A stretch of 64,000 nucleotides of DNA. Origin: an uncultured Odoribacter sp. GTDB taxonomy: Bacteria; Bacteroidota; Bacteroidia; Bacteroidales; Marinifilaceae. This document shows, piece by piece, positions 48,165 to 56,493 of this stretch (its first letter is position 1; the number at the start of each line of letters is the position of its first letter). The translations under genes were made by a program, and so were the position numbers. Under the pieces are notes generated by a model, which had not been told where the DNA came from, did not search any database, and was given only the letters and a program-made list of their open reading frames with translations. The stretch lies in assembly GCA_910589025.1 (NCBI GenBank), contig CAJURM010000004.1, positions 130,902 to 194,901 of the forward strand, written 5' to 3'.

Positions 48165-50117
48165 ATGGTAAAGATTAAATTTCCTGATGGTGGTGTCAAG
48201 GAATTCGAGTCGGGGGTAACCGGGCTTGAGATTGCACAGTCTATTAGTCCGAAGCTGGCTAAGGAGGTATTGTCAATTTCCGTTAATGGTGAGATCTGGG
48301 ATTTGACTCGCGGAATTTTTCAGGATGCAGAAATCAAATTGTTTACCTGGGAAGATGAAGAAGGAAGACATGCTTTCTGGCATTCATCAGCCCATTTGAT
48401 GGCAGAGGCTTTACAACAATTATATCCGAACACAAAATTCGGTATCGGTCCGGCGATTGAAAATGGATTCTATTACGATGTGGAGCCGGGGGAAGGCGTG
48501 GTATTGACGGACAAGGACCTGGAAAACATAGAGAAAAAAATGTTGGAATTGGCGCGGGAAAAACAGGTGTTTGCCCGGATTGATGTGAGTAAAAAAGAGG
48601 CGTTGGAGCATTTTAATTCCATTCATGAGAATTATAAGGTTGAATTAATCAACGATCTGGAAGACGGTAAGATTACGTATTATAAACAGGGTACTTTTAC
48701 AGATTTGTGCCGTGGTCCTCACCTTCCCGATACGTCTTATATCAAGGCTATCAAGCTGACCAGTCTGGCGGGAGCTTACTGGAGAGGCAATGTGCATAAT
48801 AAAATGCTTACCAGAATTTACGGTATCACCTTTCCGAAACAGAAGATGTTGGATGAATGGTTGGTGTTGATGGAAGAGGCTAAACAACGGGATCATCGTA
48901 AAGTAGGAAAAGAGATGGAGTTGTTCACTTTTTCGCAAGAAGTGGGAGCCGGTCTTCCTCTGTGGTTGCCGAAAGGGGCGATGTTAAGAGACCGTTTGGA
49001 AGCTTTTCTGAGAAAGGTTCAGAAGAAATATGGTTACCAGCAGGTAATTACTCCTCATATCGGGAATGTTAATCTATACAAGACTTCCGGACATTTTCAA
49101 AAATATGGTAAGGATAGTTTTCAGGTGATAACGACCCCCCAGGAAGGAGAGGAGTTTATGTTGAAGCCGATGAATTGTCCTCACCACTGTGAAGTTTACA
49201 AATTCAAACCTCGTTCATACAAGGATCTGCCTTTGCGTTTTGCCGAGTTCGGTACAGTGTATCGTTATGAGCAGAGCGGGGAGTTGCACGGGTTGACAAG
49301 GGTACGTGGATTTACGCAGGATGATGCCCACCTGTTTTGTACGCCCGATCAGTTGAAAGAGGAGTTCATGAAGGTAATTGATATTATTTTCATCATCTTT
49401 AAAGCTTTGAATTTTACGGAATTTACGGCACAGGTATCTTTAAGGGATCCGAACGACAAGGATAAATACATCGGTAGTGATGAAAATTGGGAAAAAGCGG
49501 AGCGGGCGATTGTCGAAGCTGCCGAAGAGAAAGGTTTGAAGACGATTGTCGAATTGGGCGAAGCTGCGTTTTATGGTCCGAAGCTGGATTTCATGGTAAA
49601 AGACGCTATTGGTCGGAAATGGCAGTTAGGAACGATACAGGTGGATTATAATTTGCCCGAGCGTTTTCAATTGGAATATACGGGAGCCGACAACCAGAAG
49701 CATCGTCCAGTGATGATTCACCGTGCTCCGTTCGGAAGTATGGAACGGTTTGTTGCCGTTTTGATTGAACATACAGGAGGAAAATTTCCGTTGTGGCTGA
49801 CTCCGGATCAGGTTGTGGTCATGACTGTCAGTGAAAAATCGAATGAATATGCCCAAAATGTTTTGAATTTGTTAAATAATTCCGATATTCGCACCGTTTT
49901 AGACGACCGTAATGAAAAAATCGGACGTAAAATCCGGGATAACGAGTTGAAAAAGATACCGTATTTATTGGTAGTCGGAGAAAATGAGGCGAAAGAAAAA
50001 CGGGTTTCTGTCCGTCGGCAGGGGCAAGGAGACATGGGGTCTATGACGGTAGACGAGTTTATCGAAATGATACACAAAGAAGTGGACGAACAATTGAAGT
50101 CTATTTATAACGAATAA
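48165..50117 (+). CDS. thrS: Threonyl-tRNA synthetase
   Basis: Charges tRNA-Thr in the cytoplasm. The 650-aa protein has the full bacterial layout: TGS domain (1-60), editing domain with HSSAHLMAEAL (HxxxH zinc-type editing site) and DLCRGPHLPDT, then the class II core with motif 2 (FRAEFGTVYRYEQSG-like RFAEFGTVYRYEQSGELHGL), zinc-binding Cys in MKPMNCPHHCEVYKF, and the anticodon-binding domain. First gene of thrS-infC-rpmI-rplT, a classic bacterial order. Confidence 0.98.
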   Translation: MVKIKFPDGGVKEFESGVTGLEIAQSISPKLAKEVLSISVNGEIWDLTRGIFQDAEIKLFTWEDEEGRHAFWHSSAHLMAEALQQLYPNTKFGIGPAIENGFYYDVEPGEGVVLTDKDLENIEKKMLELAREKQVFARIDVSKKEALEHFNSIHENYKVELINDLEDGKITYYKQGTFTDLCRGPHLPDTSYIKAIKLTSLAGAYWRGNVHNKMLTRIYGITFPKQKMLDEWLVLMEEAKQRDHRKVGKEMELFTFSQEVGAGLPLWLPKGAMLRDRLEAFLRKVQKKYGYQQVITPHIGNVNLYKTSGHFQKYGKDSFQVITTPQEGEEFMLKPMNCPHHCEVYKFKPRSYKDLPLRFAEFGTVYRYEQSGELHGLTRVRGFTQDDAHLFCTPDQLKEEFMKVIDIIFIIFKALNFTEFTAQVSLRDPNDKDKYIGSDENWEKAERAIVEAAEEKGLKTIVELGEAAFYGPKLDFMVKDAIGRKWQLGTIQVDYNLPERFQLEYTGADNQKHRPVMIHRAPFGSMERFVAVLIEHTGGKFPLWLTPDQVVVMTVSEKSNEYAQNVLNLLNNSDIRTVLDDRNEKIGRKIRDNELKKIPYLLVVGENEAKEKRVSVRRQGQGDMGSMTVDEFIEMIHKEVDEQLKSIYNE

Positions 50118-50127
50118 TAACTAACTT

Positions 50128-50134
50128 AAGGAGG
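50128..50134 (+). promoter_or_regulatory. Strong Shine-Dalgarno sequence deciding the infC start
   Basis: AAGGAGG, seven bases before the AUA at 50142 and 19 bases before the AUG at 50154. SD sequences are rare in Bacteroidetes, so this one is notable and points to the AUA codon as the start of infC. Confidence 0.6.
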
Positions 50135-50141
50135 ATTTAAT

Positions 50142-50693
50142 ATAGCAACAAGAATGGAATTCAGAGGCTCACGCAATCCGGTCAGAAGAGAACCGCAACA
50201 CAGAATCAATGAGCTGATCAGAGCAAATATGGTAAGGGTAGTCGGTGAAGATATTGAAGCCGGTGTTTATCCCTTACGTGAAGCATTGGCGATGGCGGAG
50301 GCTGCCGGAGCTGATTTGGTGGAAATCTCGCCGAATGCAGATCCCCCTGTATGCCGCATTATTGAGTACAGTAAATTTCTGTATCAATTAAAAAAGAAAC
50401 AGAAAGAAATCAAGGCCAAGAGTGTGAAGGTGGTGATTAAAGAGATTCGTTTTGGTCCGCAGACGGATGAACATGATTTTAATTTTAAATTGAAACATGC
50501 AAAAGAGTTTCTGGAAGAGGGGGCGAAAGTAAGAGCCTATGTGTTCTTTAAAGGACGTTCAATTCTTTTTAAAGACCAGGGATCCGATATTCTGAATCGT
50601 TTTATTTCTGAACTGGAAGATTACGGGAAAGTGGAAGCTGCACCGAAATTGGAAGGAAAGAAAATGATTGTTGTGTTGGCACCTAAAAAATAA
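50142..50693 (+). CDS. infC: Translation initiation factor IF-3, probable AUA start
   Basis: Binds the 30S subunit, blocks premature 50S joining and checks the start codon. With the AUA start the protein is 183 aa, (M)ATRMEFRGSRNPVRREP; with the AUG at 50154 it is 179 aa. The N domain has QHRINELIRANMVRVVGED and the C domain VKVVIKEIRFGPQTDEHDFNFK and VRAYVFFKGRSILFKDQG, all conserved. IF-3 discriminates against non-AUG starts, so such a start gives autoregulation, as with AUU in E. coli infC; the good SD spacing supports it here. Starts 24 bp after thrS. Confidence 0.93.
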   Translation: MATRMEFRGSRNPVRREPQHRINELIRANMVRVVGEDIEAGVYPLREALAMAEAAGADLVEISPNADPPVCRIIEYSKFLYQLKKKQKEIKAKSVKVVIKEIRFGPQTDEHDFNFKLKHAKEFLEEGAKVRAYVFFKGRSILFKDQGSDILNRFISELEDYGKVEAAPKLEGKKMIVVLAPKK

Positions 50694-50790
50694 GACAAGA
50701 AGAGAAAGGATTCCTGGGAATCCGCTCTCTTTTAATAGGTAAGCGATATTATAATTACATATTTTCTGAACACAATTAAATTACGAGAAG

Positions 50791-50985
50791 ATGCCAAAAA
50801 TGAAGTCAGTGAGTAGCGCAAAGAAAAGATTTACTTTGACTGCTACGGGGAAGATTAAAAGAAAACACGCTTTCAAGCGTCATATTTTGACGAAGAAAAC
50901 AACCAAACAAAAAAGAAGTCTTACTCATTCTACCACAGTGGATCAGGCTAATCTGAATGCCGTGAGAAAGATGTTGGTGATGTAA
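50791..50985 (+). CDS. rpmI: Ribosomal protein bL35
   Basis: Small basic 64-aa protein of the large ribosomal subunit, MPKMKSVSSAKKRFTLTATG, then KHAFKRHILTKKTTKQKR. Third gene of the thrS operon, 97 bp after infC. Confidence 0.97.
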   Translation: MPKMKSVSSAKKRFTLTATGKIKRKHAFKRHILTKKTTKQKRSLTHSTTVDQANLNAVRKMLVM

Positions 50986-51072
50986 TAAGAAACAAAAAAA
51001 GTTTATTAACCTGAATGTTATGCCAGATAAGTTTCCGGTTTTGGAACGCTAACATTTAAAAAACGAAAAATT

Positions 51073-51429
51073 ATGCCAAGAGCTAAAAATGCAGTTGCTT
51101 CAAGAGCACGTAGAAAAAAGGTTTTAAAACAAACCAAGGGTAACTTTGGTGCCAGAAAGAATGTCTGGACGGTTGCTAAAAACACATATGAAAAAGGTTT
51201 GACATATGCATTCCGTGACAGACGGAAAAAGAAATCCGAATTTCGGGCATTGTGGATTCAGAGAATTAATGCTGCCGTTCGGTTGGAAGGATTATCATAT
51301 TCTAAATTTATGGGCTTGGTTCATAAAGCTGAAATTGATATCAACCGGAAGGTATTGGCTGACTTAGCTATGAATCATGCTGATGCTTTCAAAGCTGTCG
51401 TTGCGAAAGTAAAAGAGCTTGCAAAGTAA
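51073..51429 (+). CDS. rplT: Ribosomal protein bL20
   Basis: RNA-binding protein of 118 aa needed early in 50S assembly and, in other bacteria, an autoregulator of its own operon. Conserved PRAKNAVASRARRKKVLKQT and NAAVRLEGLSYSKFMGLVHK. Last gene of the thrS-infC-rpmI-rplT group. The 87-bp gap after rpmI shows no obvious hairpin, so an L20-type control site is not visible to me. Confidence 0.98.
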   Translation: MPRAKNAVASRARRKKVLKQTKGNFGARKNVWTVAKNTYEKGLTYAFRDRRKKKSEFRALWIQRINAAVRLEGLSYSKFMGLVHKAEIDINRKVLADLAMNHADAFKAVVAKVKELAK

Positions 51430-51450
51430 TTATAAAGAAATATCGCTGAA

Positions 51451-51478
51451 AAGGCTGTCGTGAGACAGCCTTTTTTAT
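51451..51478 (+). terminator. Terminator of thrS-infC-rpmI-rplT operon
   Basis: AAGGCTGTC-GTGA-GACAGCCTT followed by TTTTTATTTT. Confidence 0.9.
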
Positions 51479-51508
51479 TTTAACTCACCGAAACTTGAAA
51501 ATTAGTAT

Positions 51509-51516
51509 TAACTTTG
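51509..51516 (+). promoter_or_regulatory. Promoter -7 box for dapB
   Basis: TAACTTTG, 32 bp before the dapB ATG at 51548. Confidence 0.55.
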
Positions 51517-51547
51517 CTAACACAATAAATTTATTCTCTTTGTTTAT

Positions 51548-52270
51548 ATGAAAATAGCATTACTGGGGTATGGCCGGATGGGGAAAACGATAGAACGGAT
51601 AGCCGTAGAGAGAGGCCATCAGATTGTATTGAAGGTAGATATTGGGAATTGGGATCAGGTGACGGATGCACAGTTGAGAGAAGCGGATGTTGCTATTGAT
51701 TTTTCTGCGCCGTCGGTTGCTGTTGGAAATTATAAATGGTGTTTCGACAATGGTGTAACCGTCGTTTCTGGCACCACAGGATGGCTGGAGCGGTGGAAGG
51801 AGGTTGTTGAGTATTGTGCAGAAAAGGAGTGTGGCTTTTTCTATGCGTCCAATTTTAGTGTGGGAGTGAATCTGTTTTTTCAGTTGAATGCTTACCTGGC
51901 TCGCTTGATGAGTGGTTTTAACGATTACAAAGTCTACATTGAGGAGACGCACCATATTCATAAATTGGATGCTCCCAGTGGTACGGCGATTACTTTGGCA
52001 CAGGGTATTTTGGATCATCATCCGGCGTATAAAGCGTGGGAACTTGTACATGAAATTCCATTGTCCGAAGACGTTATTCCTGTCACAGCCAAGCGAGAAG
52101 GAGAAGTTCCTGGAATACATACGGTACTTTATAAATCGGAGGTCGACCAGATTCAGATTTGCCATTCGGCTTTTTCCCGGGAAGGTTTTTCCTATGGAGC
52201 TGTGCTGGCTGCTGAATTTATGCAGGGGAAAAAGGGAGTATTGGGGATGAAAGACATGTTGAAAATATGA
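51548..52270 (+). CDS. dapB: 4-hydroxy-tetrahydrodipicolinate reductase
   Basis: Uses NAD(P)H to reduce the product of DapA in lysine and meso-diaminopimelate synthesis. The 240-aa protein opens with MKIALLGYGRMGKTIERIA (nucleotide-binding), has VVSGTTGW, YASNFSVGVNLFF and the signature EETHHIHKLDAPSGTA with the active-site His/Lys. Usual length. Followed 34 bp later by lepB, likely co-transcribed. Confidence 0.97.
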   Translation: MKIALLGYGRMGKTIERIAVERGHQIVLKVDIGNWDQVTDAQLREADVAIDFSAPSVAVGNYKWCFDNGVTVVSGTTGWLERWKEVVEYCAEKECGFFYASNFSVGVNLFFQLNAYLARLMSGFNDYKVYIEETHHIHKLDAPSGTAITLAQGILDHHPAYKAWELVHEIPLSEDVIPVTAKREGEVPGIHTVLYKSEVDQIQICHSAFSREGFSYGAVLAAEFMQGKKGVLGMKDMLKI

Positions 52271-52304
52271 ACTCGATGGGGTATCAGAATCAAAGAAATA
52301 GACT

Positions 52305-53696
52305 ATGAGAGAAATATTAAGAAATAAGTGGTTTAAATTTGGTGTTGTCGTAGTAATATATCTGTTGTGGACGTTGTGGGTTGGGAGTTGGTGGCTGCTG
52401 TTGCTGATACCAGTGATTTATGACGTTTATATTTCCAAGAAAGTACATTGGACATTTTGGAAAAAGAAAGGTGTTGAGAAACAGACCAAGGCGGTGGAAT
52501 GGATTGATGCTTTGATTTTTGCTGTGGTTGCGGCGACCTTGATACGCATGTTTCTTTTTGAGGCCTATACGATACCTACGTCTTCGATGGAGAAATCCAT
52601 GTTGGTGGGGGATTACCTTTTTGTGAGTAAGGTTGCGTACGGGCCTAAATTGCCCAACACTCCTTTGGCAGTTCCTTTTACCCATCATACGCTTCCCTTT
52701 ACCCGGAGTGGCAAGGCTTATTCCGAAGCCATTAAATGGCCTTATAAACGAATAGCCGGTACCACAGATATTAAGAGAAATGACATTATTGTGTTTAATT
52801 TTCCAACAGGGGATACGGTGATTGTCGGGAATGAAAATCCGGATTATTATTCGCAGATACGTTCCAATGCCCGGAGTTATCAGCAGGCAGAGTTGAGCCG
52901 GGGGGTAAAAATGACGCGGCAGGAAGCGGAAGAAAGGGTGAAAAAATTGATGAAACAACGTTTTGAAATCATTTCGCGTCCGGTTGATAAGCGGGAGAAT
53001 TATATTAAACGGGGGGTCGGTATGCCGGGAGATACGATAGAATTGCGCGAGGGGCAATTGTTTGTGAATGGTGTACCTGCTGAAAATCCGGAAAATCTCC
53101 AGTATGATTATGTGGTGCGTACAAACGGGACTCCTCTGAATAAAAAGAAATTGAAAGAAGAGATAGGCATATCGTACGACGATATGGGTATGATTTCTTC
53201 TACTGAATATGTTTTTCCTCTGACGGGAGAAATGGTTAGGAAGTTGAAAGCTTATCCTAATGTGAAGGAAGTCCGGAGGAATGTCGATATGGAAATTAAT
53301 CCGGAGATATTTCCGTTTGACCCTCTCCGCTATCCGTGGAGTGTCGATAACTTTGGTCCGTTATATATACCTAAAAAAGGCGATAAGGTAGATTTGTCGT
53401 TGGATGTTCTGCCTTTCTATGAACGGATTATTTCGGTTTATGAAGGGAATAAATTGGATGTGAGGGATTCTGTGATTTATATCAATGAACAGCCGGTGGA
53501 GGATTATACTTTTCAGATGGATTACTACTGGATGATGGGGGATAACCGTCACCGTTCTGCCGACTCCCGTTTCTGGGGATTTGTACCGGAAGATCATATC
53601 GTGGGGAAAGCTTATTTTATTTGGTTGTCGTTGGATAAGGACAAATCCTTTTTGGGAAAGATACGTTGGAATCGGATGTTCAGATTTGTACATTGA
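52305..53696 (+). CDS. lepB: Signal peptidase I, long Bacteroidetes form
   Basis: Membrane-bound serine/lysine protease that removes signal peptides on the periplasmic side. 463 aa, far longer than the 200-320 aa of most LepB. Two N-terminal helices (11-40, 66-85) precede IPTSSMEKSM with the catalytic Ser94; the general-base Lys is in YIKRGVGMPGDTIEL, and GDNRHRSADSRFWGFVPEDHIVG is the last conserved box. The extra length is an insertion in the middle of about 120 residues, usual for this phylum. Downstream of dapB. Confidence 0.95.
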   Translation: MREILRNKWFKFGVVVVIYLLWTLWVGSWWLLLLIPVIYDVYISKKVHWTFWKKKGVEKQTKAVEWIDALIFAVVAATLIRMFLFEAYTIPTSSMEKSMLVGDYLFVSKVAYGPKLPNTPLAVPFTHHTLPFTRSGKAYSEAIKWPYKRIAGTTDIKRNDIIVFNFPTGDTVIVGNENPDYYSQIRSNARSYQQAELSRGVKMTRQEAEERVKKLMKQRFEIISRPVDKRENYIKRGVGMPGDTIELREGQLFVNGVPAENPENLQYDYVVRTNGTPLNKKKLKEEIGISYDDMGMISSTEYVFPLTGEMVRKLKAYPNVKEVRRNVDMEINPEIFPFDPLRYPWSVDNFGPLYIPKKGDKVDLSLDVLPFYERIISVYEGNKLDVRDSVIYINEQPVEDYTFQMDYYWMMGDNRHRSADSRFWGFVPEDHIVGKAYFIWLSLDKDKSFLGKIRWNRMFRFVH

Positions 53697-53732
53697 ATCC
53701 GGGCAATGGCTAACATCTTATAGGGAGACGGT

Positions 53733-54413
53733 GTGAAATATTTTGTATTCTTTCTGTTTGGAATTTTTGGGATATGCAGGGGGTATGCCGGTGATTATGT
53801 GAAGTACGTGAGGCAAATGTATCCTGTGGAAACGGGTATAAACTGTCTGATGGATTTCAGGTTTGGGGAGATAGCATTGAAGCAGTGGGAGAAAGATAGC
53901 ATTCTGGTTGAGGCTTCATTCCGGGTAAAAGATGTGGAAGAATGGGAAAAGGAAAACTTGGCGGAGCATCTGGGCTTTCGTTTGGACGCATGGTCGGATG
54001 TATGGAAGTTATATCTGGAGATTGCTTCCGGTTTTAGTCGGGAGGGAGATTTGAAAGCTGAAATAAACGTATGGGTACCCAGGCGAATAACCTTGGATGT
54101 TATGAATCGTTTCGGGAATATTCATTTGTCGGAGTATCACGCAGAATTGCCGTTGAGTCTTACTGTAGTATATGGGAATATTCAAGTGGATAGTGTCAGT
54201 TCACAGCCGGATGCCGAATTGTTTTTCAACGTGTCATACGGGAAATTGGAGATCCGCAATTGTGAAAAGGCCAATGTGCGTTCTGCTTACTCTTCTGTAG
54301 GGGTTAAATCCGCCCGTTTTTTGCAGATAAAAGCGGAAAAATCGTACATCTCATTATGGAATACGGATACCATCATCGGCCAGGGGGAGTTTAATAACTA
54401 CGATATCCGTTAA
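53733..54413 (+). CDS. Exported hypothetical protein, beta-helix/DUF4097-like, GTG start
   Basis: Protein of 226 aa with a signal peptide (KYFVFFLFGIFGICRGYAG). After it come repeated strand patterns (INVWVPRRITLDVMNRFGNI, LPLSLTVVYGNIQVD, ELFFNVSYGKLEIRN) like the stacked strands of DUF4097/adhesin-type beta helices. It begins at GTG 53733 since no ATG is suitably placed. It ends head to head with glsB, the two stop codons overlapping by four bases. Follows lepB by 36 bp and may be in the dapB-lepB operon. Function unknown. Confidence 0.78.
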   Translation: MKYFVFFLFGIFGICRGYAGDYVKYVRQMYPVETGINCLMDFRFGEIALKQWEKDSILVEASFRVKDVEEWEKENLAEHLGFRLDAWSDVWKLYLEIASGFSREGDLKAEINVWVPRRITLDVMNRFGNIHLSEYHAELPLSLTVVYGNIQVDSVSSQPDAELFFNVSYGKLEIRNCEKANVRSAYSSVGVKSARFLQIKAEKSYISLWNTDTIIGQGEFNNYDIR

Positions 54414-55369
54414 CCCTTCAACTTTTTCGCCTTTAAAAATCTCGGAATATAAGTGGCAATGTGACGTAGCTTTTTGGCTTCGTAAACATCGGCAATTTTA
54501 ATAAGAATGGCTGTTTCTTCCACACCGCCGAATCCGGGATTGATGGCCGTCCCGAACGTACGCATGGAAGGCGACAGGCTCATGTAGGCATTTACCAACG
54601 GAGGAATGTTTTCTCCCAATTCCCGGACATATCGGGAAAGGATGCGGTAATCCTCATCGTATTGATTGCCGGTGAAAATCTCTTGCATCTTTTTTTCATC
54701 GATATTGATTTCCAAGGGATGAATCGGAGTAACCAATTTATCAGTATCCCGGAAATATTTTCTCATGAAATACAGAATCATGTCCCGGGCTTGGATATTG
54801 AAACTGGTGTACATCGTTACCTTTCCGAAAAAATATTCGATATCAGGGTTGTCGACGGTTAAAGCTCCCAAACCATCCCAAAGATTGTCAAGCGCAAAGA
54901 GGGATTTGCGTCCCATGCGAGTGGATTGATAAAGGGGATGTACAAACGAACGTCCCAACTCAATCATCTTAGGGAGATAATGGTTTTTAAATTCCTCCGA
55001 GAAACGGAACAATTCGGTGGTTGCCAGATTGGGTTCTCCTTCCGCATTGAGAGAAAGATGATCACACAGGATATAGCGGTAGCCGCCGATGATCTCTTTT
55101 TCCTTCGGATCCCAGACGATTAATTGTTGATAAGGCGTTTCCTTTTCAATATCGAATTCATCAATGTCAATCTCTTTTCCCGTACCCCCGCCTGCGCTAC
55201 GGAATGTCAATTCGCGTATGCGTCCCACTTCCCGCATCAGATTAGGAGCATTGAAGGTGTTGAACGTATAGATTTCGTTATTGGCTTTGTTGGTTTTCCG
55301 GAGAAATTTGTCTTCTGTCAGTTCACTGATAAGTTTTTCCTTATCAACGGGATAAATCACAGGTTGCAT
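54410..55369 (-). CDS. glsB: N-acyltransferase of glycine/ornithine lipid synthesis (GlsB/OlsB-like GNAT)
   Basis: GNAT-fold acyltransferase of 319 aa. The core has MREVGRIRELTFRSAGGGTG, QQLIVWDPKEKEIIGGYRYI and MIELGRSFVHPLYQSTRMG, matching the hemolysin-like GNAT family that transfers a 3-hydroxy acyl chain to the amine of an amino acid. In Bacteroides the pair GlsB/GlsA makes glycine lipids, important for colonisation and stress survival. It is preceded on the same strand by the GlsA-like gene (42 bp away), supporting that assignment; ornithine lipid is the alternative product. Confidence 0.85.
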   Translation of the reverse strand: MQPVIYPVDKEKLISELTEDKFLRKTNKANNEIYTFNTFNAPNLMREVGRIRELTFRSAGGGTGKEIDIDEFDIEKETPYQQLIVWDPKEKEIIGGYRYILCDHLSLNAEGEPNLATTELFRFSEEFKNHYLPKMIELGRSFVHPLYQSTRMGRKSLFALDNLWDGLGALTVDNPDIEYFFGKVTMYTSFNIQARDMILYFMRKYFRDTDKLVTPIHPLEINIDEKKMQEIFTGNQYDEDYRILSRYVRELGENIPPLVNAYMSLSPSMRTFGTAINPGFGGVEETAILIKIADVYEAKKLRHIATYIPRFLKAKKLKG

Positions 55370-55411
55370 CCGCTTAGAATAAGTTTATTAATTGCATGCA
55401 AATATACAGAA

Positions 55412-56248
55412 TTATTTGTACGAATAGAGTATTTCTTTCACTTCTGTCGCCCATTCCTGCGGTTTTTTGCTTTTGTCAAAAGTTTGCCAGGGAATCGGTT
55501 TGCCCACTTTCAGGGTAAGAGTGCTGTTTTTTTTCCGGTACGCCTCTTTGGGAAGCCATAGCATTTCGATGTTACTCAATCCGATTTTTTTCCGGAAATT
55601 GGATAGATTGTAAAAGAAATCGGAATTTTGTCCGCCGATGTATATGGGGACGACATCCCGTTGATGTTTGACAGCTTCCGTAATGAAATTCTTTTTCCAT
55701 TCCAGATCTTTGACCACTCCTTTGATTTTTCGGCTGCACAGACCAGCGGGAAACATGATTATCTGACAATCGGAAGCGTAGGCCTCTTCAATCGCTTTTA
55801 CAGCCTCTTTCGATTGCTTCCCGTGTTTGTTTACGGAAAGGAAAATATTGTTCAGATTTTTCAGATTTAAAAGAATATCATTTACCGGAAATTTCAGTTT
55901 CGGATACCTGGAACCTAAAAATGAAATCAGGGCAATTCCGTCCGGTCCGCCGAGCGGGTGATTGGATACGAATAGGTAACGTCCGTCGGCAGGAGGTAGG
56001 TTTTCGACATGTTGTATATCAAGCGAAAGGTTGAGGTACTCCATGATGGCATCAGCAAAATCAAGGTCTTTTCGGTTACCGTGTTTGACAATAAAATCGT
56101 TGATATCGTCCAGACAAATGATTTTTTTCAGCCAGTTAAAAACAAAACGCGGCATCCAGCGTGCCAACTTCGGATTTTTACTTTCAAATACCTTCCTTAA
56201 ATCAATCGGTTTTAGTGTATCCTCTGCCAGTTCCTGAGTATCATTCAT
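55412..56248 (-). CDS. glsA: PlsC-type O-acyltransferase of glycine lipid synthesis (GlsA/OlsA-like)
   Basis: Lysophospholipid acyltransferase-fold enzyme of 278 aa that would add the second acyl chain to the N-acyl amino acid made by GlsB. The catalytic HX4D motif is visible as SNHPLGGPDGIA, followed by IMFPAGLCSRKIKG, the substrate-binding P-motif, and VVPIYIGGQNSDFFY. No clear membrane helix, so peripheral on the inner membrane. First gene of a two-gene minus-strand operon with glsB. Confidence 0.85.
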   Translation of the reverse strand: MNDTQELAEDTLKPIDLRKVFESKNPKLARWMPRFVFNWLKKIICLDDINDFIVKHGNRKDLDFADAIMEYLNLSLDIQHVENLPPADGRYLFVSNHPLGGPDGIALISFLGSRYPKLKFPVNDILLNLKNLNNIFLSVNKHGKQSKEAVKAIEEAYASDCQIIMFPAGLCSRKIKGVVKDLEWKKNFITEAVKHQRDVVPIYIGGQNSDFFYNLSNFRKKIGLSNIEMLWLPKEAYRKKNSTLTLKVGKPIPWQTFDKSKKPQEWATEVKEILYSYK

Positions 56249-56493
56249 GGGTGATTGTTTTTACGGGGGCAAAAATAATGATATATTCTTTAAGTTTTAG
56301 CTATGGCCGGGAGATTGTAGAATCGGTGGCATGATTTTTATTTTCCCGCATAAGAGTCATATACGGGATTCATTAGGTACATAACTTATTTTAATAGATA
56401 AAAACGAACAGAAAGCCGGAAAGTGCCGTTAAATAATTCATCTTAAATTGGATTGTGAGAGAAATCGAATAAGTTGAACTAAAGCAAGAGATT

